Part shown: piece by piece, positions 28,201 to 37,805 of the stretch | Position numbering within the stretch: the first letter of the stretch is position 1 | Layout of the letters: the number at the start of each line of letters is the position of its first letter | Origin: Pseudomonas sp. FEN | GTDB lineage: Bacteria > Pseudomonadota > Gammaproteobacteria > Pseudomonadales > Pseudomonadaceae | Direction: 5' to 3' | Assembly (NCBI RefSeq): GCF_904067045.1 | Contig: NZ_CAJFDC010000036.1 | Location: forward strand, 1,380,001 to 1,444,000 | DNA length: 64,000 nucleotides | The notes under the pieces: generated by a model | What the model was told of the DNA's origin: nothing | Databases searched by the model: none | Seen by the model: only the letters and a program-made list of their open reading frames with translations | Made by a program: the position numbers and the translations under genes

Positions 28201-29604
28201 ATGATCATGAAACATTCAGCACGCACTGAACTCTGGGCCATCCTGCGGCTGTCCGGGCCGCTGATCGCCTCGCAGTTGGCGCACATGCTGATGGTGTTGA
28301 CTGACACGCTGATGATGGCCCGCCTCAGCCCCGAGGCGCTGGCGGGGGGCGGTCTGGGTGCCGCGAGCTATACGTTCGTGTCGATTTTCTGCATTGGCGT
28401 GATCGCGGCCGTGGGCACCCTGGTCTCCATTCGCCAGGGTGCCGGCGATATCGAAGGCGCGACCCGCCTGACCCAGGCCGGGCTGTGGCTGGCCTGGGCG
28501 ATGGCCCTGGTGGCCGGCTTGCTGTTGTGGAACCTCAAGCCAGTGCTACTGATGCTCGGCCAGATACCCAGCAATGTGCACGCCGCCACACAGTTCCTGA
28601 CCGTGCTGCCGTTCGCCCTGCCTGGCTACTTGAGTTTCATGGCCCTGCGCGGTTTCACCAGTGCCCTGGGCCGCGCCACCCCGGTGATGGTGATCAGCCT
28701 GTGCGGGACGGTGGCCAACTTTGCCCTCAACTATGCCCTGATCACCGGGATGTTCGGCTTGCCGAAGCTGGGTCTGGTGGGTATCGGCCTGGTCACGGCG
28801 ATTGTCACCAGTTGCATGGCCCTGGGGCTGGCCTGGCATATCAAGCGGCACCCGGCGTACCGCAACTACCCCTTGCTGCGGGGGTTGTCGCGGCCCAACT
28901 GGCGGTATCTGCGCGAGCTCTGGCGCCTGGGCCTGCCGATTGGCGGCACCTATGCCGTGGAGGTCGGACTGTTCGCCTTTGCCGCGCTGTGCATGGGCAC
29001 CATGGGCAGTACGCAACTGGCGGCGCACCAGATCGCCCTGCAGATCGTCTCGGCCGCCTTCATGGTGCCGGCGGGGATCTCCTACGCCATCACCATGCGC
29101 ATCGGCCTGCACTATGGCGCCGGGCAACTGCTGGAAGCGCGCCTGGCCGGTCGCGTCGGCATCGCCTTCGGCGCGGCCGCCATGTTGGCTTTTGCCGCGC
29201 TGTTCTGGCTGGCGCCGAACCCATTGGTCGGGCTGTTCCTGGATCGCCACGACCCGGCGTTCCAACCTGTCATCGAACTGGCTGTCAAGCTGCTGGCGGT
29301 GGCCGCCTGGTTCGAGCTGTTCGACGGCACCCAGACCATCGCCATGGGTGCGATTCGCGGCCTGAAAGACGCCAAGACCACCTTCCTCGTCGGCCTCGGC
29401 TGCTACTGGCTGATCGGCGCCCCGGCGGCATGGCTGTTGGCATTCAACTTCCATGGCGGGCCGACCGGTGTCTGGTGGGGACTGGCGCTGGGCCTGGCTT
29501 GCGCGGCGGTGAGCCTGACGCTGGCGTTTGAGTGGCGGATGAAGCGGATGCTGGGAAGCCTTGCGCTGAAAACCCCACGGCCTAGCATCATGGACGCAGC
29601 CTGA
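28201..29604 (+). CDS. MATE-family multidrug/cation exporter
   Basis: 467 residues with twelve predicted membrane segments in two homologous halves (LIASQLAHMLMVLTDTLMMA and GLPIGGTYAVEVGLFAFAAL). This is the NorM-like branch, exporting cationic drugs with sodium or proton exchange. A second ATG 6 bases on is an alternative start. It lies directly upstream of the convergent proE-like gene, the same pairing as PA5294-PA5295 in P. aeruginosa. GC content returns to core level here, marking the end of the accessory block. Confidence 0.92.
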   Translation: MIMKHSARTELWAILRLSGPLIASQLAHMLMVLTDTLMMARLSPEALAGGGLGAASYTFVSIFCIGVIAAVGTLVSIRQGAGDIEGATRLTQAGLWLAWAMALVAGLLLWNLKPVLLMLGQIPSNVHAATQFLTVLPFALPGYLSFMALRGFTSALGRATPVMVISLCGTVANFALNYALITGMFGLPKLGLVGIGLVTAIVTSCMALGLAWHIKRHPAYRNYPLLRGLSRPNWRYLRELWRLGLPIGGTYAVEVGLFAFAALCMGTMGSTQLAAHQIALQIVSAAFMVPAGISYAITMRIGLHYGAGQLLEARLAGRVGIAFGAAAMLAFAALFWLAPNPLVGLFLDRHDPAFQPVIELAVKLLAVAAWFELFDGTQTIAMGAIRGLKDAKTTFLVGLGCYWLIGAPAAWLLAFNFHGGPTGVWWGLALGLACAAVSLTLAFEWRMKRMLGSLALKTPRPSIMDAA

Positions 29605-29628
29605 ACCAACAGGCCGCGTCCGTCGGCG

Positions 29629-31299
29629 TCAGACCACCTCCCGCACCGCCTGCCCGGCGGCACCCGAGCTCAGGTACTCCACCAACTCCGTCAGTGGCAG
29701 GGGCTTGCTGATCAGGTAACCCTGGGCCTGGTCGCAGCCGAAGTCATGCAGCAATGCCAGTTGCTCCGGGGTTTCCACCCCTTCGGCCACCACCTCCAGA
29801 CGCAGGTTGTGGGCCAGGTTGATCATGGCATGCACCAGCTTGCGGTTTTCCTCGCGCAACTCCATGCCACCGACAAAACTCTTGTCCACCTTGAGCAAGG
29901 CGATCGGCAGGCTGTTGAGGTGCACGAAGGAGGAAAACCCGGTGCCGAAGTCGTCCAGGGAAAAGCGCACGCCCAACCGCCCCAGGGCATCCATGGTCTG
30001 CTTGACCAGATCGCTGCGGCGCATCACCGCGGTTTCGGTGAGTTCGAATTCCAACCACTGCGCCTCGACGCCGCGCTCGGCAATCAGCCGGCTCAAGGTC
30101 GGAAGCAACTGGCTGTCCTGGAACTGCCGGAACGACAGGTTGACCGCCATGTGCAGCGGCGCCAGTCCGCGCTCGCGCAGGTCCTGCATATCCCGCAGCG
30201 CCCGGGAAATCACCCAGTATCCCAACGGCACGATCAGACCGCTTTGTTCGGCCAGGGGCACGAATTCGCTGGGCGGCAACAACCCGCGCTCGCCATGACG
30301 CCAGCGCACCAGGGCTTCGAGCCCGACGATCTGGCCGCTGCCCAGGTCCAACCGCGGTTGGTAGTGCAATTCCAGCTCGTCGCGGCGCAGGGCCCGGCGC
30401 AGTTCGCTTTCCAGATCGGCGAGGCTGCGGGCGTTGCGATTGAGGCGCTCATTGAAGAGGTGAAAGGTGCAGCCCTGGGTGCTCTTGGCCTGCTGCATGG
30501 CGATATGCGCATGCCACATCAGTGGGTCGGCACCGGCATCCGCGCGGCTATGGGCAATGCCCAGGCTGCAACCGATCAGCAGGCTCTCGCCGTCGACCCA
30601 GTAAGGCTCGGCCATGACCTCGATAATCCGTTCGGCCACACACTCGGCCCGCTGGGGCGCGCGACGGGTGTCGATCAGCAGGGCGAATTCGTCGCTGCCC
30701 AGACGTGCCAGTTGGTCACCCGCCTCAAGCTGGCTCTTGAGCCGCGCAACCACCTGCAGGATCAACCGGTCGCCAGCCTGGTGCCCCAAGGCGTCATTGG
30801 CATGGCGGAAATTGTCCAGATCCAGGTGCCCGAGGGCCAGGCCGCGCCCTTGGTTTTTCGCCAGCCGCGCCGCCAGCAGGGTCTGGAACCCCTGGCGATT
30901 CGCGATGCCGGTCAGCGGATCCTGCTCGGCCAAGCGCTGCAAGGTGTTTTCCAGTACACCGCGTTCACGCACATGGCGCAGGCAGCGACGCAGGGTCGGC
31001 ACATCCAGCCCCTCGCGAACCAGCCAGTCGCTGGCCCCCAATGGCGTGACCAGCGGCTCTTCGTCGAGCAACAGCACAGTCGGCAGGCTGCATCGTCCCG
31101 GAGCCGGTTGCAGGCCAGGCACGGTCAACAGCACGGCGGTGCGGTCGGCATCGAACAGAGGGTCGAGCGCCTCCCAGGAGGGTGCGCTGATCAGCACGGC
31201 CGAGTCTCCCATCGGAGCCAGACACTCACGCAACAAGGCCGCCCACTCCGGCTCATCGGCCAGTAGCAGCAAACGCAAGGGTTCGACAGGTGTAGACAA
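29629..31299 (-). CDS. proE: GGDEF-EAL protein, c-di-GMP phosphodiesterase ProE-like
   Basis: 556 residues. A receiver-like N-terminal domain without a full phospho-site covers about 8-115. The GGDEF domain has a degenerate GSDEF (201-205), so cyclase activity is doubtful. The EAL domain is intact: EALVRW (328-333), NLSFRQF, ELTE and DDFGTG (449-454). It is therefore predicted to degrade c-di-GMP. In P. aeruginosa ProE (PA5295), the gene beside rep, is a strong phosphodiesterase limiting exopolysaccharide. The name is given by that synteny and the domain layout. Confidence 0.85.
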   Translation of the reverse strand: MSTPVEPLRLLLLADEPEWAALLRECLAPMGDSAVLISAPSWEALDPLFDADRTAVLLTVPGLQPAPGRCSLPTVLLLDEEPLVTPLGASDWLVREGLDVPTLRRCLRHVRERGVLENTLQRLAEQDPLTGIANRQGFQTLLAARLAKNQGRGLALGHLDLDNFRHANDALGHQAGDRLILQVVARLKSQLEAGDQLARLGSDEFALLIDTRRAPQRAECVAERIIEVMAEPYWVDGESLLIGCSLGIAHSRADAGADPLMWHAHIAMQQAKSTQGCTFHLFNERLNRNARSLADLESELRRALRRDELELHYQPRLDLGSGQIVGLEALVRWRHGERGLLPPSEFVPLAEQSGLIVPLGYWVISRALRDMQDLRERGLAPLHMAVNLSFRQFQDSQLLPTLSRLIAERGVEAQWLEFELTETAVMRRSDLVKQTMDALGRLGVRFSLDDFGTGFSSFVHLNSLPIALLKVDKSFVGGMELREENRKLVHAMINLAHNLRLEVVAEGVETPEQLALLHDFGCDQAQGYLISKPLPLTELVEYLSSGAAGQAVREVV

Positions 31300-31562
31300 G
31301 CTGACTCCCTAGACTCTGCAAAAAACGTTGGCGATCAGCATCGCGACACGCTCAGGAGACATAAGTACGATTGATTATCAAATGCCTTTCTATGTAACAC
31401 AAATGTGAGCAATGTTTGTGAATTCGCTGTGCATCCTGCGGCAAAGTAACAAAACCGGCAAATTTAGATAGCGGCGCACGTCACAGTGTCGGAGAGTCGC
31501 GGCAGAATCCGTCCAGCCTGTTAAAATGCCCGCCCTTTTCGTAGCAGACTCCTGACGCCCTC

Positions 31563-33572
31563 ATGTCCCGACTCAATCCCCGGCAGCAAGAAGCCGTGAA
31601 CTACGTCGGCGGCCCTCTTTTGGTGCTCGCCGGTGCCGGCTCCGGCAAAACCAGCGTGATCACCCGCAAGATCGCCCACCTGATCCAGAATTGCGGTATC
31701 CGCGCCCAGTACATCGTCGCCATGACCTTTACCAACAAGGCCGCGCGGGAAATGAAGGAGCGCGTCGGCACCCTGCTCAAGGGCGGCGAAGGCCGTGGCC
31801 TGACGGTGTCGACCTTTCACAACCTGGGGTTGAACATCATCCGCAAGGAGCATGTGCGACTGGGCTACAAGCCGGGTTTCTCGATCTTCGACGAAGCCGA
31901 CGTCAAGGCCCTGATGACCGACATCATGCAGAAGGAGTACTCGGGCGACGACGGCGTCGACGAAATCAAGAACATGATCGGTTCGTGGAAAAACGACCTG
32001 ATCCTGCCGCCCGAAGCCCTGGAGAACGCGCGCAATCCCAAGGAGCAGACCGCGGCCATCGTCTACACCCACTACCAGCGCACGCTCAAGGCGTTCAACG
32101 CGGTGGACTTCGACGACCTGATCCTGCTGCCGGTGAAACTGTTCCAGGAACATGCCGACATCCTGGAAAAGTGGCAGAACAAGGTCCGCTACCTGCTGGT
32201 GGACGAATACCAGGACACCAACGCCAGCCAGTACTTGCTGGTGAAACTGCTGATCGGCCAGCGCCACCAGTTCACCGTGGTCGGCGACGACGACCAGTCA
32301 ATCTACGCCTGGCGTGGCGCACGGCCGGAAAACCTGATGCTGCTCAAGGACGACTATCCGTCCCTGAAAGTGGTGATGCTGGAGCAGAACTACCGCTCCA
32401 CCAGCCGCATCCTGCGCTGTGCCAACGTACTGATCTCGAACAACCCGCACGAATTCGAAAAACAGCTGTGGAGTGAAATGGGCCACGGCGATGAAATTCG
32501 CGTGATCCGTTGCCGCAACGAGGACGCCGAGGCCGAGCGCGTGGCCATGGAGATCCTCAGCCTGCATCTGCGCACCGACCGGCCCTACAGTGATTTCGCC
32601 ATCCTCTACCGGGGCAACTACCAGGCCAAGCTGATCGAGCTGAAGCTGCAGCACCATCAGATTCCCTATCGCCTGTCGGGGGGCAACAGCTTCTTCGGTC
32701 GCCAGGAAGTCAAGGACCTGATGGCCTACTTCCGCCTGATCGTCAACCCGGACGACGACAACGCCTTCCTGCGAGTGATCAACGTCCCGCGTCGGGAAAT
32801 CGGCTCGACGACCCTGGAAAAGCTCGGCAACTACGCTACCGAACGCAAGATCTCGATGTACGCCGCCACGGACGAAATCGGCCTCGGCGAACACCTGGAC
32901 AGCCGCTTCACCGACCGCCTAGCGCGCTTCAAGCGGTTCATGGATCGGGTGCGTGAACAGTGCGCCGGCGAAGACCCGATTGCCGCCCTGCGCAGCATGG
33001 TCATGGACATCGACTACGAGAACTGGCTGCGCACCAACAGCTCCAGCGAGAAGGCCGCGGACTACCGGATGGGCAACGTCTGGTTCCTGATCGAAGCGTT
33101 GAAGAACACCCTGGAAAAAGACGAAGACGGCGACATGACCGTCGAGGACGCCATCGGCAAGCTGGTGCTGCGCGACATGCTCGAGCGCCAGCAGGAAGAA
33201 GAGGACGGTGCCGAAGGCGTGCAGATGATGACCCTGCATGCGTCCAAGGGGCTGGAGTTCCCCTATGTGTTCATCATGGGCATGGAGGAGGAAATCCTCC
33301 CGCACCGTTCCAGTATCGAAGCTGACACCATCGAGGAAGAACGACGCCTGGCCTACGTCGGCATTACCCGTGCCCGTCAGACCCTGGCCTTTACCTTTGC
33401 CGCCAAGCGTAAACAATACGGCGAGGTCATCGACTGTGCGCCGAGCCGTTTCCTCGACGAGTTGCCACCGGACGACCTGGCCTGGGAAGGCAACGATGAC
33501 ACGCCGACCGAAGTGAAAGCGGTACGCGGCAATTCGGCGCTGGCGGATATACGCGCGATGTTAAAACGCTAG
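31563..33572 (+). CDS. rep: ATP-dependent DNA helicase Rep
   Basis: 669 residues, UvrD/Rep superfamily 1 length. Walker A is AGAGSGKTSVI (near residue 25), motif II VDEYQDTN, motif III GDDDQSIYAWRGA, motif IV EQNYRST, motif V MTLHASKGLEFPYV, and motif VI VGITRARQTL. A 3'-5' helicase that moves with the replisome and removes protein roadblocks. About 260 bases before it lack genes and carry its promoter. Confidence 0.97.
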   Translation: MSRLNPRQQEAVNYVGGPLLVLAGAGSGKTSVITRKIAHLIQNCGIRAQYIVAMTFTNKAAREMKERVGTLLKGGEGRGLTVSTFHNLGLNIIRKEHVRLGYKPGFSIFDEADVKALMTDIMQKEYSGDDGVDEIKNMIGSWKNDLILPPEALENARNPKEQTAAIVYTHYQRTLKAFNAVDFDDLILLPVKLFQEHADILEKWQNKVRYLLVDEYQDTNASQYLLVKLLIGQRHQFTVVGDDDQSIYAWRGARPENLMLLKDDYPSLKVVMLEQNYRSTSRILRCANVLISNNPHEFEKQLWSEMGHGDEIRVIRCRNEDAEAERVAMEILSLHLRTDRPYSDFAILYRGNYQAKLIELKLQHHQIPYRLSGGNSFFGRQEVKDLMAYFRLIVNPDDDNAFLRVINVPRREIGSTTLEKLGNYATERKISMYAATDEIGLGEHLDSRFTDRLARFKRFMDRVREQCAGEDPIAALRSMVMDIDYENWLRTNSSSEKAADYRMGNVWFLIEALKNTLEKDEDGDMTVEDAIGKLVLRDMLERQQEEEDGAEGVQMMTLHASKGLEFPYVFIMGMEEEILPHRSSIEADTIEEERRLAYVGITRARQTLAFTFAAKRKQYGEVIDCAPSRFLDELPPDDLAWEGNDDTPTEVKAVRGNSALADIRAMLKR

Positions 33573-33628
33573 AGTTGCGCGCTTTTTAATCTATCTTTAG
33601 CGCACAAGGCGCTATTCGAGGACGTTCC

Positions 33629-34201
33629 GTGGAAGCACTGCACAAGAAAATTCGCGAAGAAGGCATCGTGCTTTCCGATCAGGTATTGAAAGTCGACGCC
33701 TTCCTGAACCACCAGATCGACCCGCAGTTGATGAAACTGATCGGTGACGAATTCGCCACGCTGTTCGCCGACTCGGGGATTACCAAGATCGTCACCATCG
33801 AAGCATCGGGGATTGCCCCGGCGATCATGACCGGGCTGAACCTCGGCGTGCCGGTGATTTTCGCCCGCAAACACCAGTCCCTGACCCTGACTGAAAACCT
33901 GCTGTCGGCAACGGTGTATTCCTTCACCAAGCAGGTGGAAAACACCGTGGCGATTTCCCCGCGCCATCTGACCAGCAGCGATCGCGTGTTGATCATCGAC
34001 GACTTCCTGGCCAACGGCAAAGCGTCCCAGGCGCTGATCTCGATTATCAAGCAAGCCGGTGCGACCGTGGCCGGCCTGGGCATCGTGATCGAAAAATCCT
34101 TCCAGGGCGGTCGGGCCGAACTGGACGCCCAGGGTTACCGCGTGGAATCGCTGGCCCGGGTGAAGTCCCTGGCCGGAGGTGTTGTGACCTTCATCGAGTA
34201 A
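33629..34201 (+). CDS. xpt: Xanthine phosphoribosyltransferase
   Basis: 190 residues from a GTG start (MEALHKKIREEGIV) with GAGGA 6 bases upstream. The PRPP loop is RVLIIDDFLANGKA. Family hallmarks include TIEASGIAPAIMTG and FARKHQSLT. It salvages xanthine to XMP. The gene follows rep on the same strand, as in P. aeruginosa. Confidence 0.95.
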   Translation: MEALHKKIREEGIVLSDQVLKVDAFLNHQIDPQLMKLIGDEFATLFADSGITKIVTIEASGIAPAIMTGLNLGVPVIFARKHQSLTLTENLLSATVYSFTKQVENTVAISPRHLTSSDRVLIIDDFLANGKASQALISIIKQAGATVAGLGIVIEKSFQGGRAELDAQGYRVESLARVKSLAGGVVTFIE

Positions 34202-34350
34202 GGCGCCCCCACCTCAAGCCCCCCACGAACCCGTAGGAGCAGGGCTTGTCGGATCGCCGCCCCGCCGCGAAAGGGCCCTCGAGATCGCCAAAAACTTCGC
34301 TGGCCAGCCATGCTCCGGCAGGTGATTGTCGTGCCCGATCTCGCGGATCT

Positions 34351-36276
34351 TCAGCCAGACAGCGTCTCCTGCAACGCCGCCAGCAGAAACCGCTGATACA
34401 ACTCCTCTTTCAGCCCCTCCGGTCGGGTCAGGTCCATGCGCTCCAGGTGCGCCGCAAACGCCGCCGGCTCGGGCGCGTCCAGCGCGGCCTTGCCCAGCTC
34501 CAGCATCTCCGTGAGTTTGAATTTGCTCTTGAGCCAGTTCAGCGCCCGCAGCAGATCCCGCTCTTCCAAACTGAAATCACTGCCCAGCGGATACTCCGGA
34601 AACAAATGCGGATGCCGTGTCCGAATCGCCTGCAGCCGCCGCGGGCTGTTATCGGCAAAGCGTGGATCGAGACGGAAATTCCCCGGCAGCTTGCCGGCCT
34701 TTTGCGCCTCTTCGATCAACCTCGGCTGAAAGCGCGAATCGGCGATATTCAGCAGGGCTTCGATCACCTGGACATCGGTCTTGCCGCGCAGATCGGCAAT
34801 GCCGTACTCGGTCACCACGATATCGCGCAGGTGCCGGGGGATGGTGCAATGACCATACTCCCAGACGATATTCGAACTGACCTCGCCGCCCGACTCACGC
34901 CAGCTGCGCAGGATCAGGATCGATCGCGCACCCTCCAGCGCATGTCCCTGGGCCACGAAGTTGTACTGGCCGCCGACACCGCTGAGCACCTGCCCATCTT
35001 CGAGCTGGTCCGCCACGCCGGCCCCAAGCAGGGTCATGATGAAGGCGCTGTTGATAAAACGCGCGTCGATGCGCTGCAGGCGCTTGAGTTGTTCCTGGCC
35101 AAACAGCTCGTTGATGTAGCTGATGGCGGTCATGTTGAATTCACCCAGCTTGTCCCGGGACAGCTCGTGCAGGCGCTGATAGAAACTGCGGGGCCCGAGA
35201 AAGAAGCCGCCATGCACCATGATGCCACCGGCTTGAGTGCTGGCGTCGAGCGTGCCGGCGTTGGCCTGGCGTTGCAACTCAAGGTCGGCATAGACCTTGC
35301 GCCGTACGATACCGGCGTCCACCAGGACCAACAGGCCATTGACGAACATCTCGCTGCAACCGTAAAGGCCCTTGGCAAAGGCTTCGCCCCCCCCCTCCTT
35401 GTCGATCAGCGCTTGCCACGGCGACAGGTCGACGTCCGCCAGCAAAGCCCGGTAACCCTCGTTATCGGCCTGGCGGGCCAGCAAGGCGGCGGTCAACGCG
35501 TCGCCCATGGCACCGATGCCGATCTGCAAGGTACCGCCATCGCGCACCAGGGTGCTGGCGTGCAGGCCGATAAAATGATCCTGGGTACTCACGGGCATGT
35601 TCGGGGTGGAGAACAGGGTGCTGCGTTCCGCTTCGTCGATCAGCAGGTCGAAGGCGTCATGGGGGATCTCCGAATCCCCAGGCATATAGGGCAAGTCGCT
35701 GTGGACCTGCGCCAGCATCAGGATGGTTTCACCGGCGGCCCGGCGCCGGGCAACCATCGGCAGCAGGTCGAGGGTGATGTCCGGGTTGCAGCTCAGGCTA
35801 AAGTGCCCGGGATGCTGCGGGTCGCCGGCCACCAGTTGCGCGATCAGGTTCAGGCCGGCGGCATTGATATCGCGGGCGGCATGGCTGTAGTTGCTGCTGA
35901 TGTAATCCTGTTGAGCCTGCACGCTGTGCAACAGGCTGCCGGGTTGCATGAAGAACTGCTGGACCCGGATATTCGGCGGCAGGTTGTCCTGGTGCAGGGC
36001 GGCGAGAAAGTCCAGCTCGGGGTAATCACCGAATACCCGCTCGACAAAAGGTTCGAGGAAGCGCCGCTGCAAGCCGTCGCCCAGGGACGGGCGCCCGAGG
36101 CTCAAGGCCGTGTAGATCGTCAGTCGGCGCTCCGGCAATTGCCTGATGCGCTGGTAGAGCGCATTGATAAAACGATTGGGCTTGCCCAGGCCCAAGGGGC
36201 TGGCCATGTGAATATGCGCCGGCAGTCGCGCCAACACCTCGTCGACTGCACGCTCGATAGAACAGCACTGCACCAT
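34351..36276 (-). CDS. Acetyl-CoA hydrolase/transferase family protein
   Basis: 641 residues, longer than the usual 430-500 of family I CoA transferases because of an extended C-terminus. Hallmarks are GIGAMGDALTAALL, the candidate active-site Glu region GLYGCSEMFVNG, and GVGGQYNFVAQGHALEG. It moves or hydrolyses CoA from a short acyl-CoA; the substrate is not known. SD GAGGAGG lies 6 bases before the ATG. It is convergent with xpt and follows cycB, as in P. aeruginosa around PA5299. Confidence 0.85.
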   Translation of the reverse strand: MVQCCSIERAVDEVLARLPAHIHMASPLGLGKPNRFINALYQRIRQLPERRLTIYTALSLGRPSLGDGLQRRFLEPFVERVFGDYPELDFLAALHQDNLPPNIRVQQFFMQPGSLLHSVQAQQDYISSNYSHAARDINAAGLNLIAQLVAGDPQHPGHFSLSCNPDITLDLLPMVARRRAAGETILMLAQVHSDLPYMPGDSEIPHDAFDLLIDEAERSTLFSTPNMPVSTQDHFIGLHASTLVRDGGTLQIGIGAMGDALTAALLARQADNEGYRALLADVDLSPWQALIDKEGGGEAFAKGLYGCSEMFVNGLLVLVDAGIVRRKVYADLELQRQANAGTLDASTQAGGIMVHGGFFLGPRSFYQRLHELSRDKLGEFNMTAISYINELFGQEQLKRLQRIDARFINSAFIMTLLGAGVADQLEDGQVLSGVGGQYNFVAQGHALEGARSILILRSWRESGGEVSSNIVWEYGHCTIPRHLRDIVVTEYGIADLRGKTDVQVIEALLNIADSRFQPRLIEEAQKAGKLPGNFRLDPRFADNSPRRLQAIRTRHPHLFPEYPLGSDFSLEERDLLRALNWLKSKFKLTEMLELGKAALDAPEPAAFAAHLERMDLTRPEGLKEELYQRFLLAALQETLSG

Positions 36277-36369
36277 CGGAGCCTCCTCGCCTTTCCGTGA
36301 ATTGAGGTAGAGCCGAGCTTGCCGGGAATTCGCGGCAAATGACAGCCCGGAGTCGGCCAGGAACTACCG

Positions 36370-36456
36370 ACCTGTGGCCGCCGGCTTGCTGGCGATGGCG
36401 CCAGTGAATACGGCGCCAGGCTCGTGGGGCTCATCGCCGGCAAGCCGACGCCCATC
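36370..36456. repeat. REPIN-like inverted repeat (second arm type)
   Basis: GCCGGCTTGCTGGCGATGGC at the left pairs imperfectly with CATCGCCGGCAAGCC at the right, with GGCGCCAG between. It is a different arm sequence from the element at 1441 and lies between two minus-strand genes. Confidence 0.6.
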
Positions 36457-36477
36457 CTTCAGCTTTTCGCCAGATGC

Positions 36478-36506
36478 AAAAAAGCCGCTACGTAAGCGGC
36501 TTTTTT
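36478..36506. terminator. Intrinsic terminator after cycB
   Basis: AAAAAAGCCGCTTACG/CGTAAGCGGCTTTTTT-type perfect hairpin with flanking A and T runs. It is 15 bases past the cycB stop. Confidence 0.9.
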
Positions 36507-36520
36507 GGCGAAGATCGTCC

Positions 36521-36952
36521 TTACTTGAGACCGGACATCTTCTGGATCGCGCCTTTGAGCTCGTCATCGGAGCAGTCGGCGCAGGTGCCTTTTGGCGGCA
36601 TCGAGTTGATACCGGTAATGGCCTTGGCCAGGATCCCACTGAGGCCACCCTGGCTGTCGGCGCGTTCTTTCCAAGCCGCGGCATCGCCAATCTTCGGCGA
36701 ACCCAGCAAACCAGTGCCATGACAGGCGTTGCAATGCTTGGCAATCACGTCATCCGGGGTCTTGGCCCCGCCACCGCCGCCCGCGGCAGCCGTCACTTCC
36801 ATCCCTTTGCACTCTTGACCCTGAACACACACCTTGCCCACCGGTTCCAGACGCTTGGCGATATCGTCATTGATGGTCGATGCCTGAGCGCTGACTGCCC
36901 ACAGGGCGACTACGGTTGCTGGTACGGCCAGCATTTTCATAATTGGATTCAC
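36521..36952 (-). CDS. cycB: Cytochrome c5 family protein
   Basis: 143 residues from a GTG start with GAGGG 7 bases upstream. The signal peptide ends at about SAQA. There is one haem site, CNACH (74-78), with distal Met in INSMPPKG. Two further Cys pairs (VCVQGQEC at 42/48 and CADC near the C-terminus) are likely disulfides; the C-terminal pair is typical of cytochrome c5. It is a soluble periplasmic electron carrier. The Gly-rich stretch AAAGGGGGAK is a linker before the haem domain. Confidence 0.9.
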   Translation of the reverse strand: MNPIMKMLAVPATVVALWAVSAQASTINDDIAKRLEPVGKVCVQGQECKGMEVTAAAGGGGGAKTPDDVIAKHCNACHGTGLLGSPKIGDAAAWKERADSQGGLSGILAKAITGINSMPPKGTCADCSDDELKGAIQKMSGLK

Positions 36953-37127
36953 GCGTACACCCTCAATGGTGGCTAATCACGCCCCGAACCACGGTTTCGC
37001 AGGCGGGCGTGAGTATAACGGTTAGACCGCTACTGCGAAACAACCCCTATAGTCACAAGGGTATTAGCCGAATAGCGAATCAGTACGATCGGACGCCTTG
37101 AAATCCCTGACCTGACGTCTCTCACTC

Positions 37128-37676
37128 TCAAAAGTTCGCGGGTGTCGCTGCGCTGATTAGTCGCGCCGGCGCATCGAACGGATTGCGAAAACGGTGTGGC
37201 TTGGTGCTTTCAAAATAGTAGCTGTCGCCCGCCTCAAGGACGAAAGTTTCCGCCCCGACCACCAATTCCAGTCGCCCCTCCACCAAAATGCCAGTTTCCT
37301 CGCCTTCGTGGATCAACATTTCCTCTCCGGTATCGGCGCCCGGCGGATAAATCTCGTTGAGGAAGGTGATGGCGCGGCCGGGATGGGCTCGCCCGACCAG
37401 TTTCATGGTCACGGCGCCATCGGAAATATCGATCAGCTCATTGGCCTTGTAGACGATCTGGGTCGGTTTTTCCTCAAGGACTTCCTCGGAAAAGAACTCG
37501 ACCATGGACATGGGAATGCCACCAAGCACCTTTCTCAGCGAACTGATCGAGGGGCTGACGCTGTTTTTCTCAATCATTGAAATGGTGCTATTGGTGACGC
37601 CCGCGCGTTTGGCGAGTTCACGCTGAGACAGACCTTTCAGTTTACGGATGGATTGCAGTCGTTCACCGACGTCCAA
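37128..37676 (-). CDS. pauR: Xre-cupin transcriptional regulator PauR (polyamine catabolism repressor)
   Basis: 182 residues. The N-terminal HTH reads RLQSIRKLKGLSQRELAKRA and VTNSTISMIEKNSVSP; the C-terminal cupin (about 105-182) contains HEGEETGILVEGRLEL. PuuR/PauR proteins repress gamma-glutamyl-polyamine catabolic genes and release on putrescine or cadaverine. The position between cycB and dadX matches PA5301. A possible target in this window is pauC at 46829. TGTTGTAA at 37705 and TTACAACA at 37744 form distant inverted arms in its promoter region. Confidence 0.88.
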   Translation of the reverse strand: MDVGERLQSIRKLKGLSQRELAKRAGVTNSTISMIEKNSVSPSISSLRKVLGGIPMSMVEFFSEEVLEEKPTQIVYKANELIDISDGAVTMKLVGRAHPGRAITFLNEIYPPGADTGEEMLIHEGEETGILVEGRLELVVGAETFVLEAGDSYYFESTKPHRFRNPFDAPARLISAATPANF

Positions 37677-37805
37677 TACGGCAGCCTCCCAGGGGTTCAG
37701 GCGATGTTGTAATTGAGCGATATCATGGCATAGCGTTCAGTATTTACAACACTTGGGGGCCAATCCTGTTCGGTGAAGCGACCTGTAACCCAATGCGGCT
37801 TGCCG

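Noticed and set aside
29746..31266. 506-codon open frame antisense to the GGDEF-EAL gene
   Set aside because: Shadow of the real gene; GC-skewed low-complexity translation and no start signals.
34232..34322. Possible REPIN after xpt
   Set aside because: Only the left arm resembles the GTAGGAGC family; the right side is too diverged to call.
34246..36300. Long open frame on the plus strand opposite the CoA-transferase gene
   Set aside because: It is the antisense shadow of a high-GC gene; its composition (Gln/His/Arg/Gly-rich) fits no protein family, while the minus strand has clear family motifs.
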